Origin: Lophius americanus
Taxonomy: Eukaryota > Chordata > Actinopteri > Lophiiformes > Lophiidae
Direction: 5' to 3'
DNA length: 64,000 nucleotides
Assembly: GCA_037951165.1 (NCBI GenBank)
Contig: JBBDHG010000019.1
Span: forward strand, 11,076,001 to 11,140,000
The notes under the pieces are model-generated. The model saw only the letters and a list, made by a program, of their open reading frames with translations, made no database searches and was not told the origin of the DNA. The position numbers and the translations under genes were made by a program. How positions within the stretch are numbered: the first letter of the stretch is position 1; every line of letters starts with the position of its first letter. Below are positions 41,101-56,100 of this stretch, in pieces.

Positions 41101-44100
41101 GCATGCTTGTAGACTCTCAGTCAGAATGCAGAAGAGGAAGTGCTCATCATTTACAATCAATTTGTCATCATCACTTTAGCAGCCCTCTTAGTAAACACCT
41201 CATTGTGAAGGTTTATTTGATTTCCAACTAGGAGCGAATGAGAGGTAGAGAGAGACAAGGTCAGGAAGGCGAGGCCTGCTTGTAATCCCTCTGTCATTTC
41301 TCTGACAGAACAAGAAAGAAACTTTGTTATTACAACAGGCCAGAATGCAGACAGTGGAAAAAGAAAGGAAAACAGGCACTAAGGAAAAATCTTTACCTCC
41401 AGGGAAAAGAAATCACACGACAGGGATGTGACGAAAACATGTCATGTCGTCAAAAATACTGAGTGAGAGGGATTAGGTGCCTAACAAGTTAATATTATTC
41501 CAGCCTGTCTGGCGTCCACGTCAGTTCGCCGCAGTCAATCTAATAGCCTGCATGACAGGTTCACCTTCAGCAAACCTGAATCTTTCTTTGAGGGAGAAGA
41601 TATTCTGTTTCATAAGTCTGAGATCCAAGATAAAACACCCAGCGACCAAATGCAGTCATGATCCATCAAAGTACACTCACATACTTGAAACAATAGCTGT
41701 TACTAAATACACAGACGCTCTAGTGGAAATAACACAGAGTGAACATTGGTGTCTTTGCTGTATGTCTGCCACAAACAGCATGACATGGACTTGAAATGTA
41801 TCCGCAGGTGTAGAGGACTTAAATCCCTCACACCTTAGATGCATTTTTCACCTCCCTGCTTAACATTGAATAAATCCCCTTTTCACCAGAACAGCTCTTG
41901 TGTTTACTAACATGTGTTTACACATGCACTGTGTGTTCTGACTATCAGAACCAGCATTAACTTGTTCAGCAATTTGTTTAAAAAGTAGCTAGAGTGTGGG
42001 ATGGGACGATACGGGGCTAGTTGTCATACTACTACGCTTAGCATTGAGCCTTATGCACCCATGACCCTGTTGCTTGTTTGAAAGTTGTTCAACATCAGAC
42101 AACGTTTGGCATTAAAACACGGCAGAATACGATCACCCAAAAGACCTCCAGTTCTGGAGATGCTCTGACCCATTCCCCTAATCCAGCAGTTCTCTAAGTG
42201 GGATCTACGGACTCCCGGGGGTCCATGAGCCGCAGCGACTATAAACTATATAATTGCACTATTTCATTAAAATGCATTAAAGCGTTGGCGGAGGGTCCCT
42301 GAACACAACGATGTGACGTCATTTCTCTACGTGCTCCTGTTAGCATGTTCCATAATTTCCTGTTCAAGTAACTTCTCCATGCCTCTCACTAATCACTGCT
42401 ATTATGTTTATGATTTACATTACACTGCTTATTCACCGCAGGTTGAACAATTAATTTGACGTTTAAGTTTTGCTAAAGTCCTAATGGATTGCTTGTATTT
42501 AGAAACTGTTTAATCAATTTCGATTAATTAGATACAATTTCAGTTCTGCTACCTTCTTTAGCTTAGCGGTTAGCAATGGCGTCTTCTTCTACTTCTTCAT
42601 ACTTCTTGGTTGCTCTTTCCTGCTCAGTGTGTCAGATATTCACTTATTCTTCTGCCTCTTTTATTGATAACGGAAAATATGCTGAATTGAGCTTATTACT
42701 TGATACGGTGGAGATGAGGATTAGTATCAAGCCTTGGAGGGGCACCTCTTCATCTATGAACAAAAACGCTAGCTGCAGAAGAACTTCCCTCTGTGAAGCT
42801 CTTCCTTCATGTTCTATGTTTTCATGTCAATTATCTTTATACAGTCACATGTTTGAACTTGTGGTTTATATTGCATAGTTGGTTATATCCAATAAATGTG
42901 GACTAACTTAATCATGCATCCCATTAATCATGCATTAATCATTCTCCTCTTCATCCTATTTTCATTTCCTCAATTCAACTTCCATTCAAAACACGATGCA
43001 CCTAACAAATAACCATGCAAACACTGAATTTTGTAAAATGGAATCTTTGTGGCATTTATAATCAATGCAAAAAGACTAAAACCATAAAACATTTCAATTA
43101 GTTAAAGGCTGATAAATGCCCTTTACAAGAAACTACCTCAGAGCAACAATACCTCAAAATTAAACTATACAATAGAATATTCTCATCAACATGCAATAAT
43201 AAACAAATGGTTGTCTCAATTTTAGAAAGCAAATCATAAACACATCTATGATTGATCCAGTTGGGAGAATTTTTTTCATTAATGCATCTTTTCACCAGAC
43301 AACATTCACAATGGCTAATGTTTATGGTAACCTTACTGAAAGTCTGCTCATTTCAAATATCTGCCTTTATTACTGGATTAAGTTTTAAAAGGTCTACAAT
43401 ACATATAATTCCAATGACATCAAAGACTATAAATAGTAACAAAAACATGCTTCATCTATGTTATGATTATGAAGGGGTTCTTGGAAAAGTTTTCGACCCA
43501 AAAACCTCTGTTCTAACAATTACAATATGGTTGGGACAGAGCTTCTCTAAAAAAGTTGCTCAGATTCTTATATCCCTTTTTTCTGATTAAAACACATCAA
43601 CTTCAAGGACATAATGCTCACGTCCTGCCCAATATATCTCAGCCACTTTGAAGTGCCATGGTAACCAGATAATTAATGTTATTCTGACTTCAACTGTCAT
43701 TGGTTTTAATTTAAGGACATATTGTTGAAAAACCAAGGAGCAATAAACTCATGTCTACTGTATCAATTAAAATCACGGTCTGATGTAAACCAAAATTAGT
43801 AAAACATGATCTGTTTCATCAAAATGTAATCGATTATTACATGGTTTATTTTTCAGCTGAAACACACTTTTTTGGCAATTGTTTAGTCAACAAAAATGCG
43901 ATTCCAGGTTAATGGATAAACCTACCGGCCAAATGAACAGAGTGAGCAAAGACGAGGCCTGTGCCTAATGACAAATCTAACAATATTTGTCGGGAGGATC
44001 AGTCCATTTTTTCAGAAGAATACACAGTTTGTCAGCATATTTAACCAGTAATGTTAGTGAAAATCCATTACCAAGTGAAAGATTGATTGATATACGTTTT

Positions 44101-47100
44101 ATTGGTTGTCTCACCTTGACTAAGGAATCCGGCCATCCTGTCCTTAAAGGGTTGCAGGTTTTCTTCAGAAGACAAGGTGCAAATTTTCTCTGTTTCATCT
44201 GAGCATGCTGAAACAACAAGAGATGATTATGATTAGGGGGGGCTGATGTTTTCTGGAACAATAATGATTATAATTGTATCCTTAATTTGTTATGTAGTTA
44301 CAATCTCTACAATATGCTTCACCCAAATTGAGCCTCCTTTGACAAATCCCTGCTGAATGTATGCTGAATAAGTGTCAGAACCAGGAATGTATGCAATCTG
44401 ATCCCTTTGGAAACTTATTTTTGTGCTCGATCAGCAATCATAATGGAAACACAAATTCATCTCAAAGCCTTAAAAGTTGAGGAGGCAAGGAGACGCTTAA
44501 GGGAAGGGGAGGGGCAGGGCAGGGCAGACGATAATTCAGGGACCATATGGTGCTTTAACCAAAAAGGTACAGGACGATCTTGCAGCACTCCTCTGTTGGC
44601 CGATTTCCTTTGAGGCAGCCAAGGCCATTTCGGCACCGCCTACCTATCAGAAGCCCCCTCTGTGAGCTGTCATTGAAGCCAAGGTCTGCTAGAGCACTCA
44701 GCTGACACTGTGATGTAATGAAGAAGTCTGCAGGTATAGCATGTGATGATATATTTATGTAGGACCTGCATGTGCCACTGCCACTGGGTTCAAAGCAGAC
44801 CCAGATCCATTTTCCCTGTGAGCAACTACAGCTTTAAGAATTGCAAATAATGACCAGGATAAAGATTCATTATGGCAGAAGAACAATATTTGGCATACAG
44901 ATCAGGCACCTGATTGGTTTAACAGCAGAGATAGATAAGGCATGATAGAGAACGTTCCAGATACAGATTTGGGGGGAATATTCAATCCAGCTAGAAGGAA
45001 CACTAGAATGTACACACATATGTTTGCACATATCATTTCTTTACTGCCTGTAGGGACTTGAGTCCTTGGAAAGTTTTTGTTGAGTGACTTGAGATGCAGA
45101 AATGAAAGAGAGTCCATCTCACCTGCTTCATCCATTAAAGCGCTTTGAACTCAACCAATTAGTTTGGCATGATGAGCCTAATCCAACTTGCACCAGTTCT
45201 CCTGATGTTTTGATATGAAGTAACAGAACTCATTGGCTCTTCAAGACCCATTCATGAATATCTCTGAAGGAAGTACATGTTTGGTTTATGTAGGATATAA
45301 AAATGTATATAAAATTGTTGTTTGTGTTAAGAATTAACTGAGGGTTAACATAATTGCTCAAAGTTCAATTAAAATCCTGAATTTCTTTATTACTTAATAT
45401 TAACTGGGTGTTCGTTACATTAAAGCTGAGCAGTAAAGTGTAGTGTAAAGTTGTGGATAGTGATGTATCGACTCTATTTGTATAAATATGGGAGTGAGTC
45501 ATTAGCCAACACAGTCAACGCATCAATCATCTTAAGGATCCTCGTGAGTGAGAGAGATCAATGTTTTCATCTGTATTTCAGGACAGTAAAGGAACTTCAG
45601 GCCCAACAGGAGTCCACAAATCCTGACTCACATGTGCTTCTAATTTGCTCGTCTGTATGATAAACAGATGCTGTCTCTCTGTTTGCCTCTACTACCTTCA
45701 CATGAACGAAGCTAATAAGTTTTGGACAATTATTTTCTATTGTGCTAAGAGGTACAAGCATGGATTAATGGGGAATTAATATTTCATTTGCGTTGGTATT
45801 AAAAGCGTCATATGAAACCTTCCATAACGTACAGGCTATGGCATGGCATTGTTTAGAAGCTTGATCTAAGTATAACGTACAAAGGTTTTGTTGTTATAGG
45901 TGACAATACCTTTTAAGTCTTTGCTCAGCTTGCGAAGATCTTTTTGAAGGTCCTCAAACTTAATCTGGGAGGCCTGGAAAAGGTCCTGAGGCTCGGGCAG
46001 AGGGTAGACCCACATGTCTTTGGCTGCATCCTGGTAAAGCACGAAACACAATCATACATAAATGCTCACAAGGATGTGAAAATCAATCTTTCTCAAATAG
46101 GAGAGGGCCCCTTCAGTATACACCAGCTATGATCGAAATAAATATGTCGAGAGACCTACAGTATAATCATCAGCACCCCAAATATTCCAATGAAGTACAG
46201 CTGAAACTACAGCAGATTATGGACGCTAAACTTATTGTAGAGAAGTACCATTGTGAGTGCTAGAGCCACGTCATGCAGGTTGATTTTGGCAAACAGCACT
46301 CCACTGAGTTCATCTCATCTGGAGGAGCTAATTATTTACACTAGTGCTCCTTTGGATGCTTTGCCAATGAACAGACTGCAGGTCTGAATGAACGCAGACC
46401 AAAGGAGAGAGAAAGTTGGAGATGAAGAGTGAAAGACTGACAGAAAAATTATAATGGAGTGCCAGAGGAGGAGAGAGATATTTGTTTCTACAGAGATTGA
46501 GGAAAGAGAAAATAAATAATTTGATAATGTATAAGCCATTGTATCCTCTGGCTAGAGAGGGGATGAAAAGAGAAGAATTGGAAGGATTTCTAAGAAAATC
46601 AGAGTAAAACAGAAAAAAATCATTCAAATAAACAGGAAACAAAACATACCTCATCAAAGTGCCTTAGATAGTAAGCAACAATGTAAGACAACAGATTCTG
46701 GGAGTTATCCTGAAAGAAAGAAAAAAAACATATCAAAATAAAGTCCTTTTATTTATTAATTTAATCATTTGGAGCAGGGCCTTTTGATTTGCGTGAGGCA
46801 AACAAGTACAGAGACAAAGGCCATAAGAAGTGGAGGATAAATAATGACATTGGAAGAGCAATAAAACAAAACAACTGTGCTGGGCTGGCTTTCATAACTC
46901 AGAGTTGGTGGAAAGTTTGATGTTCTTTATGGATACCTTACTCAGTCCAGCACCACAAAAACACAAACCACTGTGTCCTTATATGGCTTTGCCAAGGGCA
47001 CGCCGAGCCCATTATGATATTAAATAAGTACAGTAAACAGAATGGCCACTCCTCTAAACCTCCACAGCTATGGTATTCAAGTTTGACTGCAATGAAGGAT

Positions 47101-50100
47101 CATTCTAGCTACTGGACGCTCAGTTCTGGACTTGTCTGAAAGTCTGAAAAAACAACAACATTTAGTCTAAATTTTACAACAGCCACATATTTCCTATGAC
47201 AATGTCAATGATGGAATAAAGCTGTCTTTCTGTGCACATACATTATGCAGGTTATCTCCTTTACTTTACTCACACAATTTCTACGTACATTTCCAGTCTG
47301 TTTGCTTGGGAATAACACCCAATGGAGAGTCTGCTATTGCAGAGTGACAGATGTTTGCTTTCACTCCTGCAGCACGTAAACTCACACAACTCTTGACGTC
47401 CTTCAGTTTTGGCAGAATGTCCAAGGTGAAGCCATCTGCCTGTCCTCGAATGCGATTTCCACCGTTCATGAAGTTACCAAAAGCCAGCACCAGTCCAAGC
47501 ACCTGTGATACAAACTCACCACTCTGGAGAGTCTGGTATTAACACACAGATGCAAATGAGATGAAGATATAAGGGTTAAATGAAGGTTGAGTGACAGAGA
47601 AAACGAGCTGTAGCTCACCTTGCATACTCTCTGGATAATTTCTACTTTGCGGATGACTGTGCTGATACATTCATAGAAAGTTGACCGGAACAGGATACAG
47701 AACACTCGTTGAGAGAAGTTGGGGATTTGAGATAACTGGAACAGAAATCTGATGAATGAACACAATTATTCATCAGTGCAAATCTGGTTAGGAACACAGC
47801 TCATGTACTGACGTCTGTTCAGAATGTAGGTTTGGCTCTTACTGTTCAGGCTTGTCCAGTAGCTTGGCATCTGCCTTGCCTTCAGATGATTTGATATGCT
47901 TCTTAATGGCATCCATCTCATCAGATTGAGCTTGCTGTCCAATGAAAACAGACACATACATATATTTAAATATACAGACATATATATATATATATCTTAA
48001 AAGCATATATAAATTAAACGTAAATGTATTCCTCATGGGCAGATGAAACCTACAGGCACTTAGTAATAAGTATATTAAATAACCCAAATTATTCTATTTC
48101 TTAAAAGCAAAACTTACTTTGCTGACCAGAATCGAGAACCAAGATTTCAGTTTGATCACTTCGTGATGTTACCTTTTTGCTATTAAACCACAATCCTGCT
48201 TCTCTGAACTGCTCATAAGGAAAGATGTAACTGTATTGTTTTGAAACAATCATGGGTTTCTTAGATTTGAATGGCATTAGTAGAATAAAACATAGAGTGC
48301 GTGTCTCTTATGGGACATTGTTACATTTAGCATAGCCAAACAGATACAGAAGAAAATTACAAATATCTGTGAAAATAACTTGAGGACACTTGGATCCATC
48401 AATGTTACTGCGGTAACAATATGAGGTACCTTGAAATAATTTCCCTTCACTCTGCTGGAAGATCACTTCTGGTATTTCAGCTCTGAATGTGCATCTCCAA
48501 ACACTAAGACAGTTTGGGAATGGCTTCCTTGACACATTATAATGGTAGCCTGATGGAACTTTTATAAATTCAGCAAACTAGATATTATTTTTAGCAACCA
48601 GTAGTATAGGAGACAAAGCTGACAAAAACAAACAAAGATCGGGAATACTGGAAATTAACTCTTGTTTTTTGATGCAGATCATGTGATAAGATTCACAGCA
48701 GCAGAATTATCACCTAATAAAGCTTTGCAAAAAACACTCTGGAAGACTGGGTCTTGGCAAATGGGCTCTGTATTAACCAGCAGGTACATTCCTGCTCATT
48801 CTCCACTTCATCCAGTCACAACCTGTCACATTTTCTTTCAGCCAATCATTTGTACACTGTCAAACTTTAAACAGGATCTCTCTGGGCTGTCAATAAGCCG
48901 TCACTTCTTCAACCTTTGTCAACCATAACACTGCCTCTACCCTGGACGCCTGGCAATCTCCAATCAACTCGTCTGATCAGATCTTTCATGAAGTCATCAC
49001 AACATCTAGTTCTATTCCCCATCATTACCAGAGTCTTGGCTCTGGGGGTGGCTCATGGTTCACTTGAAGCAAAGACAATAGATGGTAATTTGTCTGACAC
49101 AGTTAGACAAATGAAAAAAAAACAAAAAACATCCCCAACCAAAGAGTGCAATCTCTCTCTGAGTCCGTCTAGAGCCCAAATCTCACTGAAAGTGTCAGCC
49201 GTCTGGCCTCTTCGTCTTTTTCCCTCCATCTGTCTCTGTGGGGTTTGACCTCGGCATGGATCCTTGGAAAACATCAAACAGCTGCATCAAACGCGCTGAG
49301 GGCCCGATTAGTATTCTACACACCGCTGCCTTCTTTCGACGAGTGCAAGCTCTCCTTCGCCTTCTTTTGAGATGTTTTCATGTGTAAATATATTTAATAC
49401 AAAGCAGATCCTTTTCAAAGGGCAGCAGTCTAGCCCAGCAGTGTTTGGTATAATTGGGGACAAGTAGGCATTAGCTTCTGATCTTTGAATTGCTAGGGCA
49501 TGTTGCTGTGGTTGATAGCATGAGAAATACAGTCCCATGTTGAATATCAAATGTAAAGGAAAGCAGGGTGAATTTTGTCATGCCAGAATTCTAGCAGTAG
49601 CCAAGTGGAATCCATTAGTTAGTTTTCATGTAGAGGGCTAAACAGAGCCAGGCAGGGCTTAATGACTATTTATGTCACTCAATTTTCAATGGAACAACAT
49701 TTATCAGATTATTTGTACATGGCACAGCCAAAGAGCAGCGTCCACAATGAAACACTGCTTCATGTAAGAAACAAGTCCAATATATTTAAAAATCTAGAGA
49801 GAGATTAAGAGAGATTAAAAAAGAAAGTAGCATGAAGTGATTATTTTTAGTAACTCTGTAGGAGGAACTGAGTGACCTCCATGACATTCAGCCACTGTCA
49901 GCCAAAAGGATTCTGAACTTCAGACAACAAGTCTGGGCCCAGATTATGGCTTGTGATATTAGAGGGGAGGGAGCAGCGTCCCACTATCACTGTGACCCCT
50001 TTAACGGCAATGGCTTATTGTTCAAAGAAAAGGAGTGGCCATAATCTGCGGCTCATAGACTGAATGACTCTGTCCTTGCCGCTGTGTGTGTTTCTGTCTG

Positions 50101-53100
50101 CATACACAGGTACACTATGTTCACAGTCGCGTGGGTCAAAATGTTTGTTTGCCAGCATGTTAGTGTGTGAGTGAAGGAGAGAGTGAGGGAGAGCAGTTAG
50201 TGACTATGCTCCTAGCGCAGTGAGTGAGGCTCTAACCATTAGAAGCCCCTCGCATTCCTCAAGACAGGCAAACTCCGCTGCCAACTGTGGTTTAGGGGGC
50301 TGGAGACCCACAGACAGGATGGAGTCTTGCAATACAAAAGAGAAACAATTTGGCTCCGCGACTCAATAACATAGCTTTAGGCCATAAGGGGGAGAAGGAG
50401 AGAGAGAGAGAGATAGAGAGAGAGGAAGAGGGATTGAAGTCCCAGGGTGAGAGGAGAGGTTGAGAGACTTTTGATCCTCAGTTATGACACATTGGTTCAA
50501 AAATACAGCTTGTCTCAAGCCTCAGTCTCATTCCCATGATCAACATTATTAATATGCCTCTGGCAGTCAAAGGTCCAGACCTTTTGTGTGTAGTTGTGCC
50601 AAAAAGCAATTCATAGGAATTTCACAGCATCTTAAACTGCACTACAGTTGAAATGTAGAAAACATGCCCGTTTTCATGATCCATTATTTATTGACCTGAC
50701 TTCAAACAGGGCCTGGACCGCTCCTATCAGTAACGGCGGATGCATAATGTATTTACTGTACATAAGGAGACCTTCATGGCCAGAGCATAAAGTAGTGATG
50801 ACAGCTCCGTAATTCTTTTATGCTAATATTATATGAAACAATCTGCTCATTTCACTTGGCGAGTGTAGATAAACGGCACCAGAGCTTTCAATAGGATCTA
50901 GGACACGAACACTAACCCTGGGCTTTCTCAACTATCATTGACTTAAACAAGAAAAAAGGAACAAAAAGTGAAGCTGATCAGACGCAGTGTGAAGAAAAGA
51001 CGATGATACTACGTAACGGCGCTTGTTCAAATCAAGATCAGCAAACAGACCTGCACAAGTCTGACTCTGTCGCCACACAGCACACATACCAAGATTGTTT
51101 GTGGCTCCTCTGTTTGTTATGGTATCTAATGCAGACTTCCTTTACTTCGCCCGTTCAACATGGAACAGGAATGCCACATAGTGAAATCTGTGAAGTGACA
51201 TCTCTGACTGACTGTACAAAAGATTGACCAATTTAATTTAATGGAATGTTTTCACACAACATTGCTGTTACAATTTGAGGCTTTGATAATCTTCAAGAAT
51301 AGATATTTTGATATGTGTTAATTGGTGTTTTGCAAAATGTAACGGCACTAACGACTGAGGAATGTTATTTTTTTGCTGTTTTGTTGATATCTGAGTTTGT
51401 TGTCAGCTCTTAGGATTTGCTCTGTAATGAAATGATTACCTGTTACTCCTGCGGCATGAGACACGTAACCATGAATCATATCATTTGTCAAAAGCAAAGT
51501 GTTCCAAAATTATACTTTTACTGCAAACCGCAGAGGAAAAGAAAACAAAAGACAGTACGGTTTTCCCAGACCAAATGCTGCATTCGAGATCAGCCTGAAC
51601 CGTCAGTGGTGTTACTTTGTATAATTATACAGGGTTTGTTGCCCAACATTGTGTATTTATATGAGTCTGCATTGTATTTCAGTTTGGGATTATTCTTTTT
51701 TCCACTGGAATTCTGACTTTACTACAACCACTCTCCAAAGGAGCCCTGATAATCATCTCTTCAAAGAGTGCAAAGCTAAAAAAAAAAAAAATCCTGTGAA
51801 GACGTTTTGTACTGCCGTAACCACAAAGGCATAATTACTCCAAGTAGTAATGAGTTTGTTGTTATACTCACCATTTTATAAAGGGATTGAAGGGTCTCCA
51901 TATCAACCACAGTGTTGTCCATATTTAGGATGGCTGTGGGTGGAGGGATAGGATGACATGGTTAATGTGAATATTAACACTCAAGCATGTCATGACACCT
52001 CTCTGCTTCCTTTGACAAACACCATTAACAAGTCAGAAATCAAGCTCCCACAGAAAAAAAGGCCTGCTCCTTTATCATTTCTAGGCTTTTAACATGTTTG
52101 GCTGAAAGCGTCAATCACAAACTTTGGCATAGAAAAATATTTGCTGGATGTGAAGGTCGCATGACCACATAAGGTGGCATGTGCTGTATGCTGCGAGCTA
52201 CATAGATATCAGCTCTCATCAACCACAAACTAAAACATAAATACAGAGGTCTTAGAAATCTGTCAAAGGTACAAAGATCTGTGTTTGAACTCCTGTGTTT
52301 GAATTCCTGATGTCGCCTTTTTGTCTCGGCGCGAGGACCTGGCGCCCATGAGCATTAATCCTCTAAAAGTAAATGTTTAAAGACAAACAGAGCCCGGGGG
52401 TCTGCAGTGTTGAGGCTGAGGTGTTGCTGTATGCACAATCACTCTGTGAAGCACTCGACACCTAAATATACTTGATGTGACTGTCCAAATTATTCACCTG
52501 CCGATTTGCTGAGGTGGCGCCGGCGCAAAATACTACGTCGAAAGGGATAAAATAACTTGGAATAATGGATTTCAAGCCATGACAATGTTACTTTGCATCA
52601 AATCTCGAATAGGACAGGATTCTTTACAAGCTAGAAGATGTTGAGAACAATAAATTAAACAAATTACAGTCGGTCGAAAAAAAAGGAAAAGAAAAAAACT
52701 TGTGTGACTGTTTGCTGCTCCAGTCACTTCTGTCTCGTACTTTCACCACTGATATAGCTTTATCTCTTGTTAAGTAATTCAGTAGCCTTTTAAATCTCTT
52801 TGCTCTTGTGCCCCAAGGGCAAATCCACTTCTTCTTTCCAAGTTGTTTGCTGTCACTTTCCAACCCCTTTCACTCTCTCCCCTTCCAGAGCCAACAGAGA
52901 AATCCCTTCCTCCTCTTTGATTTTCACCCCTTGTTTCTAGCACTTTTCTCTTGTAACCATTTGGTTTTCATTACTGCCAGAACCAGAGTCTGGCTATCTG
53001 GTTTAATAGGAGACGGGCTAAAAGATGTGAGAGAAAACCGTATCATCACTCTGACACAGGCCTGTTATGACTAAAAGCCAGTGCCATATGCCTGGGTCTA

Positions 53101-56100
53101 CCCCAACCACCACATTCAATCCCAGTGTGGCGCCGCCAACCACCATATTATACTGCGACTGGTGTTCCAAAGCCTTACAGGAAGTAGACACCGCACGGAA
53201 GTGTCCTGTGAAACATGCAGAGTGTCGGCCAAGTCTGACAACAAACAGCAACAGCTGTGAGGAATAGAAAAACGTGTTGGCTTCTCACAGGGCGAAGGGG
53301 CCGTCATAAAAAAGATGCCATCTTAATTATCAAATAAGGGACTGCTTTTTCTTCAAACCAGAGGTATTTCCATGATGAGGGCTTTATGTTCACGGTCTTC
53401 ATCTTGGAATCAAGAGAAAGCCAAAAAATTATTCACTACATCAAAGGGGGTAATTAAAAAATAAAAAACATTTCTTTTATACTTTAATCATCCTTAACCT
53501 CCGCTGGAAGAAGACAACATGAGATCATTTCAGGAATGTGAAAACAATAGCATTGCTAATTTAAGGGAAATTAATAAAAATGTTAACACAACAATTCTTC
53601 TTCTTTGGTCTTTCAGCTGTTCCATTTCAGGGTCTTCAAAGCGGATCATCTGCTTCCATCCAGAAGCCTGTACACTTCAGGATTACAGTTACCAGTGAGG
53701 GCATTTGATAACTCACGCCTCAGCCAATCTGGTTTGGAAATCAGTTTTTTTTTTTTTAAAAAGGTATTAATGCATTATAATCATTCCATGAAAATGTATC
53801 TCTATGTAAATATATAATATTTTATGGGGTTACTTAGTGTTGACATCTCATAGTTTTGCTGAATAAAAAGTACTTCTCTCTGGTGTTACTCTCATGATAT
53901 ATTCAGGTTTCCAATCAGTGCTAACTATTTACAACAGAAGAACTGTCCAAACATAGGAGATGAATGAAAGTGCTGATGAGCGTGGCCTTCTCTTGCCCTC
54001 ACACTGACCTGGAAAGGATGCTACAAACACTTGAGACACTGAAGCCAAGAACATAGAAAACCAAAGTGTGAATTGTTAGTGGTGTAAAATGGTGCACATT
54101 TACTCTAATAGAGCCTACTTAGCTGTCATTAATGCTGTTAGGAGGGCTTCAAGTTGCTGGACTAGGTTTGTAAAAGGATTGGGAGATGAGGAAAGTGTTT
54201 AGACACATGGATGAGCGAAGACTGGAGAGCAATCAGAGAGTAACTAAAACAGGAAAACGGTCTGTTCCCATTAAAATCACCTCCTGAATGACTTCACCTT
54301 ACAAAAGCTGTTCAGACAGGATGGTGACAACTCATCAGCAAAAGCAATATGTACAGACATTTTGGGGGGCAGGGGCTCAAGTGAGGAAAGCGTACTTCTC
54401 AAAATGATGATGACTAACCTGATTTTTTTGTACAACCCTCACACTAAACAGATTTCTAAAAAATAATCAGTTCACACAGAGAAAATGGTCTTTAGTATCC
54501 ACGGGATTTATCACAAGAGCACTCAACGACAAAGGAATCAAAGTATGGATGTTTTCTATGCTACTTGATTCTTGTATATACTTGAAATAACTAACTGCAG
54601 CATGGATAGGGAACTAGCGAAGACATTTTTTTTTTTTGCAATTGCACTAATAATTTCTTTGTTGTTGCACATGACAATAAGTCCTTTGAATTATTTTGAT
54701 GGCATGGAAATAAATAACACTTGACAAAAAAACAAAAATCTTCACTCAAAACTGAAAATGGCTGTTCTCTATGTAAATAAGCAAACCCACCTACCCTCCA
54801 CACTACACTCTAGGCCCAGAATTTGGTTGCAGCTGATCTCCTCTCCTACTCATTTTGTTAATTTTACTGGACAAAGCGCTGCAAAAATACCGGGGAAAAA
54901 CAGAAAATACCGAAAAACCCTGCAAAAAATTTATTGAGATAATTAAAAGATATAGAAGCTTTACTGAAATCATGACAAAAAAAAGTCTTGAACTCTGAAA
55001 TAAAATATGTTAATTCCAATCCTTCTTTTGATAGAAACTTCTTTCGTTACTTACTTTCTTTGTGCCGCGTATCTGGGACGTGTGATACCGCTGATGGTTT
55101 TCCCTAATCCAATACCAAGTAAAACACAGTCTAGTATCGCGGATAACGAACCAACATTAATACTTTGTACAAAAGCGTGAGCTGTTCAGAAAAGATATAT
55201 AAAGTCGGCTATTTCTTATGCTGTCTATGATTATATCAGATGAGACGCTCATGAAAAGTAAATAACGAAAATGATAAAAATGAAAATAAATATTTATATT
55301 TTTCTACCGATATGTGATACAAATGTATCTTCTGTATGATTCCAAACATATGATTTCATCCATTTTTTATAATCACAATGGCAGAATTTCCGTATTTCCT
55401 GTCCATATAGAGAGGAGATACGTGAGGTGAGGCAGCTATGAGCTGAGCCTCGTCTCAGACTGTGCAGTCCCTCAAAAACTGGGTTGAGCCATTCGCTTTC
55501 CCCCTGTTTGTCACCAATGTGATGTTTTAGACACTTTATTATAGGTCCAAACTTTCCATATAAAAGGTAATGTATTTTGCGTATGTGTATAACATATTGA
55601 GCTATTCTGATCTGACTACAAACCGTAATGAAAAAGAACGAGGCAACAGTCAGTACCTCTGCTGCACTGAAGGGGGTGTGCTGAGCCCACGGATCTATGC
55701 TACAGGAGACCGTTATTTTATGTTTCGCTCTGACCGCAAAAAACGGAAGATTCTATATCCTAGCCACCCCAGGATAATCGATTAATTACAACATTTTAAA
55801 AATGAACCTAAAATTTTTGTCGTTTTTTTAAAAGAAAAGAAGAAAAAAGTTTGTATATAACTGAAAATATTTTGAAAACAAAATAATTATAAACTTTATT
55901 TCTAACAGAAAATATAACATTTGACATTTACCTAATTTCTATAGTCTTTTTAGCCAATCGTGATGGGAAATTGAGAACACATGAAGGTGCAGAGTAAAGG
56001 CACCCTTCTCTGAGCCGATACAAATATAGCGTTCTTCTTTGGCCAAATATGTACCTTACATATGTTCGAGTGGAGAATTCTGATATGAGATATGAAACAC

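Larger units (their letters stand above)
37469..44114 (-). other. fmn2: fmn2 intron (6.6 kb)
   Basis: Carries the ~145-bp periodic repeat (38530-39680), a G-run (about 40598-40610), a hAT-like end (about 42187) and a retroelement ORF-like fragment (about 42550-42880). No exon seen between 37468 and 44115. Confidence 0.6.
47935..51871 (-). other. fmn2: fmn2 intron (3.9 kb) with enhancer-like stretches
   Basis: Includes a short TA run (about 47978-47995), a GA-rich tract (about 50392-50432) and two long complex, repeat-free stretches (49600-50080 and 50500-50900). No exon seen. Confidence 0.55.

Noticed and set aside
47504..47521. Apparent gtgagt donor within the fmn2 exon 47386-47532
   Set aside because: Using it would create a 17-bp intron; reading through stays in frame and matches FH2.
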